The position numbers and the translations under genes are program-made. 13,791 nucleotides of DNA from Planctomycetia bacterium (GTDB lineage: Bacteria > Planctomycetota > Planctomycetia > Pirellulales > UBA1268). The stretch spans positions 1 to 13,791 of the forward strand of contig RGBY01000043.1 of the NCBI GenBank assembly GCA_009919445.1, read 5' to 3'. The notes beneath the pieces are model-generated. The model was given only the letters and a program-made list of their open reading frames with translations. It did no database searches and was not told where the DNA came from. Shown in pieces: positions 1 through 5,683 of this stretch; the first letter of the stretch is position 1; the number at the start of each line of letters is the position of its first letter.

Positions 1-26
1 GCTCTATCCAATTGAGCTACGAGGGC
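1..26 (-). tRNA. tRNA gene, 5' part only (probably tRNA-Arg)
   Basis: Read on the minus strand, the window edge shows a 7-nt acceptor strand GCCCTCG, then TA at positions 8-9, a D-stem GCTC, the D-loop AATTGGATA with the invariant GG, and the second D-stem strand GAGC. This is the start of a canonical tRNA. The anticodon, variable and T arms and the 3' end lie outside the window, so the amino acid cannot be read. The GGATAGAGC D-arm is common in arginine tRNAs, which makes Arg a guess only. Confidence 0.85.
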
Positions 27-360
27 GTCTGCTGACGCGGGGCACGTTTGCCGGAAGCCATCAGCAAAAACAGCTAAAAGATCGGCCGCTGCTCGCGTCG
101 CTGCCGAAGTCTAGCACCCGCCTGCTCGCCGAGCCAGCGGTTCCCAAACCCGCCGCCAATTCCCCGCAAGGCCAGCACCCGCGGCCCGGCAATCGTGGCG
201 GTTCCCATGCATCAGGCCTCACGACCCACCTGTTCAAACCACGGAAAATCACGGGTCGTCTGATGGTTTTCTTGCGACCGGCTCGCGGTCGCGTAGGGCC
301 TGCGGTCGCGGGGGGCTCGCGATTGCGTAGGGCCTATGTTCGCTGAGGCCCGCCGGCCGC
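27..360. other. Intergenic region between tRNA and glycosyltransferase gene
   Basis: No convincing gene is visible here. The short ORF on the minus strand has no family resemblance and no ribosome binding site. The stretch holds a 7-bp perfect hairpin (GCGACCG 274-280, loop GCTCG, CGGTCGC 286-292) and an imperfect 34-bp tandem duplication listed separately. The hairpin has no T-tract on either strand, so it is not a standard intrinsic terminator for the minus-strand gene ending at 361. The tRNA promoter should lie at the left end, but I cannot point to convincing boxes. Confidence 0.6.
280..347. repeat. Two imperfect 34-bp tandem repeats
   Basis: The units 280-313 and 314-347 both begin GGCTCGCG and share GCGTAGGGCCT at the same offset. 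They match at about 27 of 34 positions. The region is noncoding and lies just beyond the stop codon of the minus-strand glycosyltransferase gene. It looks like a local duplication of GC-rich spacer, with no sign of a mobile element. Confidence 0.6.
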
Positions 361-1413
361 TTAGGCAGTACGCTTCAGCGGCTGCTTGCGACGACGAGGA
401 GGACGACCCGTCCGCACATGCCCCTCTTCAAATCGGAGCGTGCGACTGCCACCACCGGCAGGCTCAAGCCCCACCGGCTGGTTCAACGTGGCTGTCTGGC
501 CCTGCATCAGCCGCCTGAGTTCCCGAAACCGCGGGATGTACCAGCCAAACTGCAACAGCGCCACCAGCCGTCCTGACAGCATCGGCAGCGTGCCCAGCGG
601 CGCCCGCATCACCGCATGCCGCACAATTTCGAAGAGATGCAAAGCTAACGCCGACAGAATCGGCTCTGCCGCCAGTGACCGCCAAAAGAGTCGCTCGCCA
701 AACAGCCCCGCCTTGAACGCGGGCTGTAACTTGGCCCGCTCAGGCCCCGCCATGATTCTCGACTCGGGCTCAAGCACCACCCGACCACCGGCTGCCCGTA
801 ACGAAACGGCCATGTCGGCGTCGGCATACTCATCACCGCAGAACAGGCAGAAGCCATTAGGGAGCCGATCGAGCATCTGCCGACTCCAAAACCCAGCCTC
901 CAGGGTTGGCCCCGAAGGCGTCGCATGTTCACTCATGCGGAAGCCCTGCATCCGCGACGCATCACCACGAGGCCGCAGGCAAAGCCGCCGTCCGCCACGG
1001 CTGGTCTCAATGCCAGTCGCCAGAATGCGGTCAGGGTCGTCTGCCGCCACTTCCAGCGGCACCACGGCAGCAACCTGTTCGTTGTTGAAATGCTCAACGG
1101 CAGCATCTGTCCAGAACGGCGTGGCTCGCCAGCCCGCCGCCAGCAGGTGCACAATGCGTCCGCGGCTTGCTGCCAGCCCCAGGTTGATACAGGCGACCCG
1201 GTTGGAGCCGACAGGTGCCTTGATAAATCGCACCTCATCGTCACCGACATTCCATGGGTCGGCGTAGTCAAAACCTAGCACGACGACTATTTCAGACTCG
1301 TCTGGCCGGTTCTCAAGAACACTGACGAGCGTCTCTTCCAGTGCCATCTCATCGCTGGGCGACGGAATAACAATCGAAAGCCGCGGGGGCACAGTGGTGG
1401 CGCTCGGCATCAT
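361..1413 (-). CDS. Family 2 glycosyltransferase-like protein, no clear DXD motif
   Basis: The 350-aa product begins with a GT-A pattern: strand RLSIVIPS at residues 11-18, helix EETLVSVLENR at 26-36, strand EIVVVLG at 41-47, and NLGLAASRGRIVHLLAAGW at 77-95. The acceptor-side motif GDEYADADMAVSLRAAGG (193-210), followed by RVVLEPESRI, corresponds to the usual ED...D.sLR.r..G segment. Where family members carry a metal-binding DXD, this one has LLAAGW, so catalysis is uncertain. The C-terminal third is helical with a very basic tail (RPPRRRKQPLK). The double ATG at 1413/1410 fits where homology begins. The longer frame to 1542 would run into the upstream small gene, so I rejected it. The gene follows that 89-aa gene by 35 bp and is probably co-transcribed with it. 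A role in cell-surface or exopolysaccharide synthesis is inferred only. Confidence 0.78.
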   Translation of the reverse strand: MMPSATTVPPRLSIVIPSPSDEMALEETLVSVLENRPDESEIVVVLGFDYADPWNVGDDEVRFIKAPVGSNRVACINLGLAASRGRIVHLLAAGWRATPFWTDAAVEHFNNEQVAAVVPLEVAADDPDRILATGIETSRGGRRLCLRPRGDASRMQGFRMSEHATPSGPTLEAGFWSRQMLDRLPNGFCLFCGDEYADADMAVSLRAAGGRVVLEPESRIMAGPERAKLQPAFKAGLFGERLFWRSLAAEPILSALALHLFEIVRHAVMRAPLGTLPMLSGRLVALLQFGWYIPRFRELRRLMQGQTATLNQPVGLEPAGGGSRTLRFEEGHVRTGRPPRRRKQPLKRTA

Positions 1414-1448
1414 GGGCCGTACCCAATAAGACCAGTAAAGGACTGCAC

Positions 1449-1718
1449 TCAGGCAGCAACTCGCTGCGGTTGCAGGTCGTTGAAAAGATTGACCGTGTGC
1501 AGCATCTCGCCGTCGGCGTTGTAGAACTGCACCACACCGCACTCAAGCAGCCACATGGCGAACATTTCTGTCACTCGATAGCAGCGAGCGACACACCGCC
1601 CCCGGTCGATGCGGATGTTTTCCTGGAGATCAGCCGCATCGTCGTGATCGGCCCCAAGCTCAACGAAAAGCCGGGTGACCATGTCTCGCACGTCCGCGGC
1701 ATTCATGTGTAAATGCAT
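1449..1718 (-). CDS. Small conserved-looking protein of unknown function (89 aa)
   Basis: I do not recognise this family. The start at 1718 is chosen because a full AGGAGG (plus-strand 1727-1732) sits 8 nt upstream, far better than most sites in this window. Longer in-frame starts up to 1940 would add low-complexity sequence with no domain character. The product is acidic in the middle (ELGADHDDAADLQENIRIDRGR), then has CVARCYRVTEMFAMWLLECGVVQFYNADGEML, which reads like a small alpha/beta fold with cysteines at about residues 42, 46 and 60. It has no signal peptide or membrane segment. It is followed after 35 bp by the glycosyltransferase-like gene, which suggests a two-gene operon. Its leader carries possible RNA structures listed separately. 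Confidence 0.7.
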   Translation of the reverse strand: MHLHMNAADVRDMVTRLFVELGADHDDAADLQENIRIDRGRCVARCYRVTEMFAMWLLECGVVQFYNADGEMLHTVNLFNDLQPQRVAA

Positions 1719-1722
1719 CACA

Positions 1723-1737
1723 GCAACCTCCTGTTGC
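1723..1737 (-). promoter_or_regulatory. Hairpin with the Shine-Dalgarno sequence in its loop
   Basis: On the minus strand GCAAC (1737-1733), loop AGGAG (1732-1728) and GTTGC (1727-1723) form a perfect 5-bp stem. The AGGAGG ribosome binding site of the 89-aa gene occupies the loop and first stem base, 8 nt before the ATG. It either presents the SD in an exposed loop or modulates its access. Five base pairs may be marginally stable, so regulation is inference. Confidence 0.45.
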
Positions 1738-1789
1738 ACGTTTTTCGGACGACCTCTTGTCGCACGGGGGGGAAACGTAGCCATCTGCC

Positions 1790-1847
1790 CCTTGGTGACG
1801 GAAGGCTGGTTTCCCAAGACCCGTTGATCGTCCACCAAGGATGGGAA
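1790..1847 (-). promoter_or_regulatory. Possible H-type pseudoknot in the leader of the 89-aa gene
   Basis: On the minus strand TTCCCA (1847-1842) pairs with TGGGAA (1826-1821), and CCTTGGTG (1840-1833) pairs with CACCAAGG (1797-1790). The two perfect stems, 6 and 8 bp, interleave as S1-S2-S1'-S2', the order of an H-type pseudoknot. One base lies between S1 and S2, followed by loops of 16 and 13 nt. The structure would sit 72-129 nt upstream of the ATG. The pairing is seen in the sequence. Its existence in RNA and any function are inferred, and chance pairing is possible. Confidence 0.35.
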
Positions 1848-2029
1848 TCGACAGAAAGTCTGCGGGTGAATCAGGTGTTTGCCGGCGGCCTGTTCAATCA
1901 TCCCGACCCGCCATCTCAACCCAGCCTGCCAAACGGCCAACGGCCAGCGGTAAACAGGGGGGATTCCACAGTTTGCTGGGCTGATTCAGACAGAATTGCC
2001 TGGGGGTAGCTTGTCGCAGCCAGCGTCGT

Positions 2030-2794
2030 CTAGAGCCGTTCGGTCCACGATGCCTGCCCGTATCGGGTGGCGACCAGGCTGTGCACCTGTTCCCTTGGCC
2101 AGGACGGGGCGGCGTGTTCAGCCCCAAATGCCGTTCGTACGGCATCGTCGATCGCCTGGCGACCGAGCCCAAGGTTGGCCAGAAAGTCAGTGTGGCGACG
2201 CTGCTGCCGATAGCCGGGCTCACGGGGCGGATGTCGCAGCAACTGGCCGACCAAGTCGAGCGGAAAATCATCCAGGAGTGTGCCGTGATAAAGTACCGCC
2301 CGTCGCCTGATTCGTAAGGCATTGCCAGAAACCTTCCGAGTGCCGTCTGTCAGCTGCACGGCCAGGTCAGAGGTGCCCTCTCGTAAGATAGTTCGGCCGG
2401 CAGCCGCCGTTAAGGCAGATGCCAAGGGGGCAAGCATAGCCGTGTGAATAGCATCAATTGGGGGCACTTCTGGGTGGGGCGTGATGACGGCCCACATGAT
2501 GCAGCCAGGCCCGAGCAAGACGGTTGCCCCCCCACTTGGTCGCCGCAGCACGGCAACGCCTAGCCGCTGACAGGCCTCGCGGTCCACTTCTTCCTCCAGC
2601 CGGCTCGATGAGCCCACCACCACTGCCGGCCTGTCGGCCTGCCAAGTCCGAACCACCGGAGCCGCCAGGCGGCCCGACTCGGCCTCATCGAGGAGGGCCT
2701 CGTCGAGGGCGAGTTGCTCGGCTATCGATAGCGGCGTTAACGCCGATTCAGCCAACCAGCTGGCAGCCGCAGAAATTGATTCTTTCAAGGTCAC
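2030..2794 (-). CDS. Lipoate-protein ligase A family protein
   Basis: The 254-aa product has the biotin/lipoate ligase fold: an N-terminal helix with LALDEALLDEA, RTWQADRPAVVVG (49-61), the lipoate-binding loop RRPSGGATVLLGPG (84-97; family form RR.SGGG.V.H..G), then SDLAVQLTDGTRKVSGNALR (142-161) and LYHGTLL (168-174). K154 in RKVSGNA is the expected lysine contacting lipoyl/octanoyl-AMP. The position where LipM octanoyltransferases carry their CF.APS catalytic cysteine reads TSDLAV, so it fits a ligase (LplA-like) better than LipM. The enzyme would attach lipoate to the E2 and GcvH proteins in the cytoplasm. At 254 aa it lacks the separate C-terminal domain of E. coli LplA. Translation starts at a GTG (2794) preceded closely by GAAGG. 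The upstream region is shared divergently with the HEAT protein gene at 2961. Confidence 0.88.
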   Translation of the reverse strand: MTLKESISAAASWLAESALTPLSIAEQLALDEALLDEAESGRLAAPVVRTWQADRPAVVVGSSSRLEEEVDREACQRLGVAVLRRPSGGATVLLGPGCIMWAVITPHPEVPPIDAIHTAMLAPLASALTAAAGRTILREGTSDLAVQLTDGTRKVSGNALRIRRRAVLYHGTLLDDFPLDLVGQLLRHPPREPGYRQQRRHTDFLANLGLGRQAIDDAVRTAFGAEHAAPSWPREQVHSLVATRYGQASWTERL

Positions 2795-2960
2795 TCACCT
2801 TCAGGGGGTTAGGAGTTTATCATGAAGAGTGTTCGCCGCCGGTCGTTCACCGAACGGGTGCTCCGCTGGAGCCCGTGGAGGGGCCTGCCGGCCCGCGATC
2901 CCGACGGCCCGTCCGGCCCGTTTTATTCCGTCACACCCACGCTGCTCTCATCACACCATC

Positions 2961-3959
2961 ATGGCCAACGCTCCCCAACAGCCCCTGCACCCAGACGACA
3001 GCCTGCCCCCCGTCGAACCCCCGAGTGCGGCTTTTCTCGTCCAACTTTTTCTGGTTCCTGGAATCATTGTGGCGATCATCGTCAGCGTCTGGCTGGCCTT
3101 TCATTGGTTGGCCCACCTTGGCAACGACCCACAGGCCTATGTCCGCACGCTGCGACGTGCCAATGAAGGACGCTGGCAGGCCGCCCTGAATCTGGCGAAT
3201 GATCTCCGTGGTCCTGGGGGTGGTGCTCTCAAGGCTGATGCCAAACTGGCAACTGAATTGGGCAGCATTCTCGATGACGAGGTGGAGAGTGGCCGCACTG
3301 GTGAACAATCACAAACCCTGCGGCTCTATCTCTGTCGTGCCCTTGGCGAGTTCACCGTGCCAGAGGCGGCGCCGCCGCTGGTACGGCGGGCCGACGACGT
3401 CAGCGACGGCGAAACGGCCCGGGCTGCAATCGAAGCACTGGCCGTGTTGGCGGCTAGCCTGGCTGAAGCTGGTCAGTCCCTTCCTGATCATGATGAAGTG
3501 GTTGCCGCCTTGGTGGCTGCCTCGCAGGCCGGCGACGTTCGTCTGAAAAATGCCTGTGGCTTCACGCTTGGTGTGCTGGGCGGAGATGCCAGTGTTGAGG
3601 CACTGCTTCGGCTCCTGGCAGATGGCGATGCTGACGTGCGTGCCAACGCGGCCCTCGGGCTGGCTCGATTGGGTCGTAGCGAAGCCTATGACACGCTTGC
3701 CGAAATGCTTTCCCAGCCTGACACCGCCCCGGCTGCAGCAGACTCACCAGAGCAGGCCCAGGCTCAATCGGAACGGTATAAGCGAGCATTGGTTGTCATC
3801 AATGCCCTTCGCGGCGTGGCTTTGTTGGTCGATGCCACCGGAGAAAAGCCTCCAACCGATGTAACCGAACTGGTGGCGTCACTGCAGAAGGACCCGGTGG
3901 GAGAAGTTCGCAGTAGTGCCACCGCAATGGTCACGAAGATCGAACGGTTGGGCGGCTGA
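2961..3959 (+). CDS. Membrane-anchored HEAT-repeat protein
   Basis: The start is placed at the ATG at 2961 (MANAPQQPLHPDD), because the in-frame extension to a GTG at 2829 encodes Arg/Pro-rich sequence with no domain character. The 332-aa product has a short Pro-rich cytosolic head, one transmembrane helix at about residues 24-50 (FLVQLFLVPGIIVAIIVSVW), then a helical domain. HEAT/PBS-type repeats are seen around 118-166, 178-208 (VRLKNACGFTLGVLG), 212-240 (VEALLRLLADGDADVRANAALGLARLG) and 272-330 (VGEVRSSATAMV). Such proteins are scaffolds with no catalytic residues. The partner is unknown. No Shine-Dalgarno is visible before 2961. The gene is divergent from the lipoate ligase gene and converges on the AroE-like gene, with a hairpin repeat 34 bp after its stop. 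Confidence 0.85.
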   Translation: MANAPQQPLHPDDSLPPVEPPSAAFLVQLFLVPGIIVAIIVSVWLAFHWLAHLGNDPQAYVRTLRRANEGRWQAALNLANDLRGPGGGALKADAKLATELGSILDDEVESGRTGEQSQTLRLYLCRALGEFTVPEAAPPLVRRADDVSDGETARAAIEALAVLAASLAEAGQSLPDHDEVVAALVAASQAGDVRLKNACGFTLGVLGGDASVEALLRLLADGDADVRANAALGLARLGRSEAYDTLAEMLSQPDTAPAAADSPEQAQAQSERYKRALVVINALRGVALLVDATGEKPPTDVTELVASLQKDPVGEVRSSATAMVTKIERLGG

Positions 3960-3988
3960 CGCACAAAACGAGTGGGCGACTGCCCCAT

Positions 3989-4027
3989 GAAAGCCCCCGG
4001 TGGCAACCGGGGGATCGGCGGAACGGT
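3989..4027. repeat. GC-rich hairpin repeat, copy 1 (REP-like)
   Basis: This 39-bp element recurs at 4124-4162 in the same orientation with one mismatch (4020 G versus 4155 A). Its core is a perfect 8-bp stem CCCCCGGT (3994-4001), loop GGCA, ACCGGGGG (4006-4013), followed by a conserved ATCGGC.GAACGGT tail. It lies between the convergent HEAT and AroE-like genes. On the minus strand the stem is followed by CTTTC, so it may weakly help terminate the AroE-like transcript. It resembles a short dispersed palindromic (REP-type) family. That assignment is inferred from two local copies. Confidence 0.75.
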
Positions 4028-4064
4028 AGGCGTGGGTTCCGTACCGTAGTGCCGTCTGGCGTGG

Positions 4065-4685
4065 TCAGCAGTTGTGCGTATCCGCTCGCTCCCGCTCGCG
4101 GCTTCCCAGAGCGTCACGCATCAGAAAGCCCCCGGTGGCAACCGGGGGATCGGCAGAACGGTGTCCCCCTTCCACCGCATTGACCGCGCTAACAAAGTCG
4201 GTCGGATCATCATCCCAGGGGTCTGCAATCAACAGTTCCGGCACTCCAGCCAGTGTCAATTCCAAGGCGGTTGCCCGAGCCAAGAGGCCAGTGCCAATGA
4301 TCACCGCAGGTGCGGCAGTCGGGTCAGCGTGCAGCCGGATCGCTTCCAGCAGACCACGCCCCTGCGTCAGATGGCCGATCAGCCGGCCGTCGTCGTGGTG
4401 TTCGAGAAGATTGCAGCCGCCAGCAAAATGGGCGGCTGGGCTCACCGAAGCCACCAGGTTAACGGCAGGCTGTCGCAGTGGACCGGCCAACAGGCAGCCG
4501 TGGAAGCCCATGGCGGAAATCCCGGCGAGCGCCTCGGGCAGCCGTTCAGGGACAACTTCGAGTGTAAGGAAACGCCAGTCGAGCGAGTCGCGGGCAACCA
4601 CTCGCTCAAAGAGATACTGCGCAGGGTTGCCGGCCGCTGGATGGCCCAAGAGGGCAATTACTTCCTGCAGTGCCGGGTTGGTCAT
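4065..4685 (-). CDS. Shikimate-dehydrogenase-like protein with substituted catalytic residues
   Basis: The 206-aa product follows AroE from the N-terminus: ALLGHP (family G.PvahS.SP), SLDWRFLTLEV, LPEALAGISAMGFHGC, GGCNLLEHHDDGRLIGHLTQGRGLLEAI (family GAvNt...dG.l.G.NTDg.Gf..al), then a Rossmann-like VIIGTGLLARATALELTLAGVPELLIAD. The substrate serines become GNP, the catalytic Lys of NVTIPHK becomes Arg (AGPLRQ), and the catalytic Asp of NTD becomes Gln (LTQ). The NADP-specifying NR becomes AD. It is therefore unlikely to reduce dehydroshikimate. The family usually runs about 270-290 aa. This protein stops soon after the Rossmann start, and its last about 30 residues are encoded by the hairpin repeat and adjoining sequence. 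The ATG at 4685 is chosen over the GTG at 4700 because AAGGA lies 4 nt upstream of it. It follows the TPR gene by 91 bp. Confidence 0.72.
   Translation of the reverse strand: MTNPALQEVIALLGHPAAGNPAQYLFERVVARDSLDWRFLTLEVVPERLPEALAGISAMGFHGCLLAGPLRQPAVNLVASVSPAAHFAGGCNLLEHHDDGRLIGHLTQGRGLLEAIRLHADPTAAPAVIIGTGLLARATALELTLAGVPELLIADPWDDDPTDFVSAVNAVEGGHRSADPPVATGGFLMRDALGSRERERADTHNC
4124..4162. repeat. GC-rich hairpin repeat, copy 2, inside the AroE-like reading frame
   Basis: This copy is identical to 3989-4027 except for one base. The stem CCCCCGGT (4129-4136) and ACCGGGGG (4141-4148) enclose GGCA. It falls in the coding sequence of the AroE-like gene, where the minus strand reads SADPPVATGGFL. 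The adjoining 4082-4099 carries CCGCTCGC twice, 10 bp apart, and encodes the following Arg/Glu-rich stretch RERERAD. Insertion of this repeat may have replaced the original 3' end of the gene. Confidence 0.75.
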
Positions 4686-4733
4686 GACGTCCTTCGCCAC
4701 GCCCCCTGGTTCGCGTCGGCGATTTTTTTGTGA

Positions 4734-4769
4734 CAGTGGGCGGCTGCTCGTGTAGCCAACATCCCACTG
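4734..4769. other. Intergenic hairpin between the TPR and AroE-like genes
   Basis: CAGTGGG (4734-4740) is perfectly complementary to CCCACTG (4763-4769), with an inner GGCT (4742-4745) and AGCC (4754-4757). An A7/T7 tract (4723-4729) lies on the left side. For minus-strand transcripts the tract follows the hairpin as A residues, so this is not a normal intrinsic terminator for the TPR gene. It could be an RNA processing or stability element between two co-transcribed genes, but this is inference. Confidence 0.5.
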
Positions 4770-4776
4770 CGAAAGG

Positions 4777-5400
4777 TTATACCGCCTGCTCGATTACGGC
4801 CACAAATCGAGGATCGTCGCGGATCGGGTCGAAATCGGGTTCGACGGTCGTCAATGCTCGGAAACGGTCATCCGAGGAAATGGCCTTCGTCAAAAACTCA
4901 ATCGCCGCCAGAACATTGCCAGCCAACGAGTGATAGCAGGAGAGGTTGTAGGCCAGCACCGGCTCATCACCATTCGCGGCGATACCACTGGTTAACGCCT
5001 CAATTGCCTCCGGCAGCCGGTCGAGCCGCTTCAGGCACCATCCCAGTCCGAGCCAGCCCGGCATTGAAGTGGGGTGCTGGCTGCAGACACGCTGAAAAAT
5101 CGGTAACGCCTCGGCAAACCGGCTCAGAGCCCGCAGGGCCTCTGCCCGCAGCAGGCAGGCATCTTCGCGGTCGCGTTCACGCTCTGAAAGTTCATCAAGC
5201 AGGCCCAGGGCCCGCTCCAGCAGCCGCGCTGCCGAAAGAGGTGTCGGCTGTTCCGGCCTCACCAGCAGTTCTGCCAACTCGACATATCCCGACGCCTGCT
5301 GCAGCAGCATCGTCTGGCGGGCCTGTTCAATTGCCTCAGGGAGAGTCGTGTTCATGGTCATCGCACCACGAGGGGTGAAGAGGGGTGCCTCAATAGTCAT
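4777..5400 (-). CDS. Tetratricopeptide-repeat protein
   Basis: The 207-aa product is all-helical with TPR spacing. Repeats are recognisable at about 80-110 (CLLRAEALRALSRFAEALPIFQRV), 114-147 (GWLGLGWCLKRLDRLPEAIEALTSGI) and 148-181 (AYNLSCYHSLAGNVLAAIEFLTKAI). It ends with DFDPIRDDPRF, a motif common after terminal TPRs, where the last helix caps the array. It has no signal peptide or membrane helix, so it is probably a soluble cytoplasmic scaffold. The start is uncertain: ATG at 5400 gives 207 aa, and ATGs at 5361 and 5355 are alternatives. None has a convincing ribosome binding site. The gene is divergent from the large membrane protein at 5684 and lies upstream of the AroE-like gene on the same strand. 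Confidence 0.85.
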   Translation of the reverse strand: MTIEAPLFTPRGAMTMNTTLPEAIEQARQTMLLQQASGYVELAELLVRPEQPTPLSAARLLERALGLLDELSERERDREDACLLRAEALRALSRFAEALPIFQRVCSQHPTSMPGWLGLGWCLKRLDRLPEAIEALTSGIAANGDEPVLAYNLSCYHSLAGNVLAAIEFLTKAISSDDRFRALTTVEPDFDPIRDDPRFVAVIEQAV

Positions 5401-5556
5401 CGTAGATCCGAAAAAGAGAAGAGAAAGGACGAGACACTTTCGTTTTTACGCAGCCCGCCGCCCGCCGGTTCGACGAGGGCAGCCAACCACTTTGAAAAAA
5501 GGCAGATTTTGCCGGGTGGGGGATAGGGGGGAACACCGGAAACCAGCGGCTAAAAA

Positions 5557-5572
5557 AAATCTGTACGGATTT
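5557..5572. promoter_or_regulatory. Near-palindrome in a divergent intergenic region
   Basis: AAATC (5557-5561) and GATTT (5568-5572) flank TGTACG, giving a 16-bp dyad centred on GTAC with a single mismatched pair. It lies in the 283-bp space between the divergent TPR gene (start 5400) and the large membrane protein gene (start 5684), where an operator would be expected. No regulator or promoter boxes can be tied to it. Confidence 0.25.
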
Positions 5573-5683
5573 GGCTCTGGGCCGCCACTATTACTGGTAG
5601 ACAGGCAAAGAGCCGTTCGAAAAAACAGAGCCCCGTCACTGCCGGCTGAAGGTAACCTGCGGCCCCGCCAGGAGACTAACCCC

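Larger units (their letters stand above)
1719..2029. other. Intergenic leader region upstream of the 89-aa gene
   Basis: This stretch between the ligase stop and the 89-aa gene start has no supported gene. Read on the minus strand it would be the 5' leader of the small gene. It contains the SD hairpin (1723-1737), the pseudoknot-like pair of interleaved inverted repeats (1790-1847), and a short ACGGCCA tandem doublet near 1932-1946. I see no convincing -35/-10 pair. Confidence 0.5.

Noticed and set aside
386..1267. Long plus-strand ORF (293 aa) opposite the glycosyltransferase gene
   Set aside because: It is an antisense shadow, rich in Arg/Ser/Pro with no domain character. The minus-strand frame carries the GT2 motifs.
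1414..1542. Longer N-terminus for the glycosyltransferase
   Set aside because: It would overlap the 89-aa gene and adds Arg/Cys-rich sequence unrelated to the fold. The ATG pair at 1413/1410 fits homology.
1719..1940. Longer start of the 89-aa gene, up to 163 aa
   Set aside because: The extension looks noncoding, and the AGGAGG at ideal spacing marks the ATG at 1718.
2822..3166. 114-aa plus-strand ORF with GGAG upstream
   Set aside because: It overlaps the HEAT gene in another frame, is Arg/Pro-rich and has no recognisable domain. A short translated leader cannot be excluded but is not supported.
4072..4755. Two long plus-strand ORFs opposite the AroE-like gene
   Set aside because: Both are antisense shadows with Arg/Ser-rich composition. 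AroE-type motifs are only in the minus-strand frame.
5497..5513. Hairpin GGCA/TGCC followed by a T-run on the minus strand
   Set aside because: It has only a 4-bp stem and lies upstream of the TPR start, so it is too weak and misplaced for a terminator call.
5348..5683. In-frame extension of the large membrane protein upstream of 5684
   Set aside because: It crosses the divergent promoter region and the start of the TPR gene, has Arg-rich noncoding character, and AGGAG lies before the ATG at 5684.
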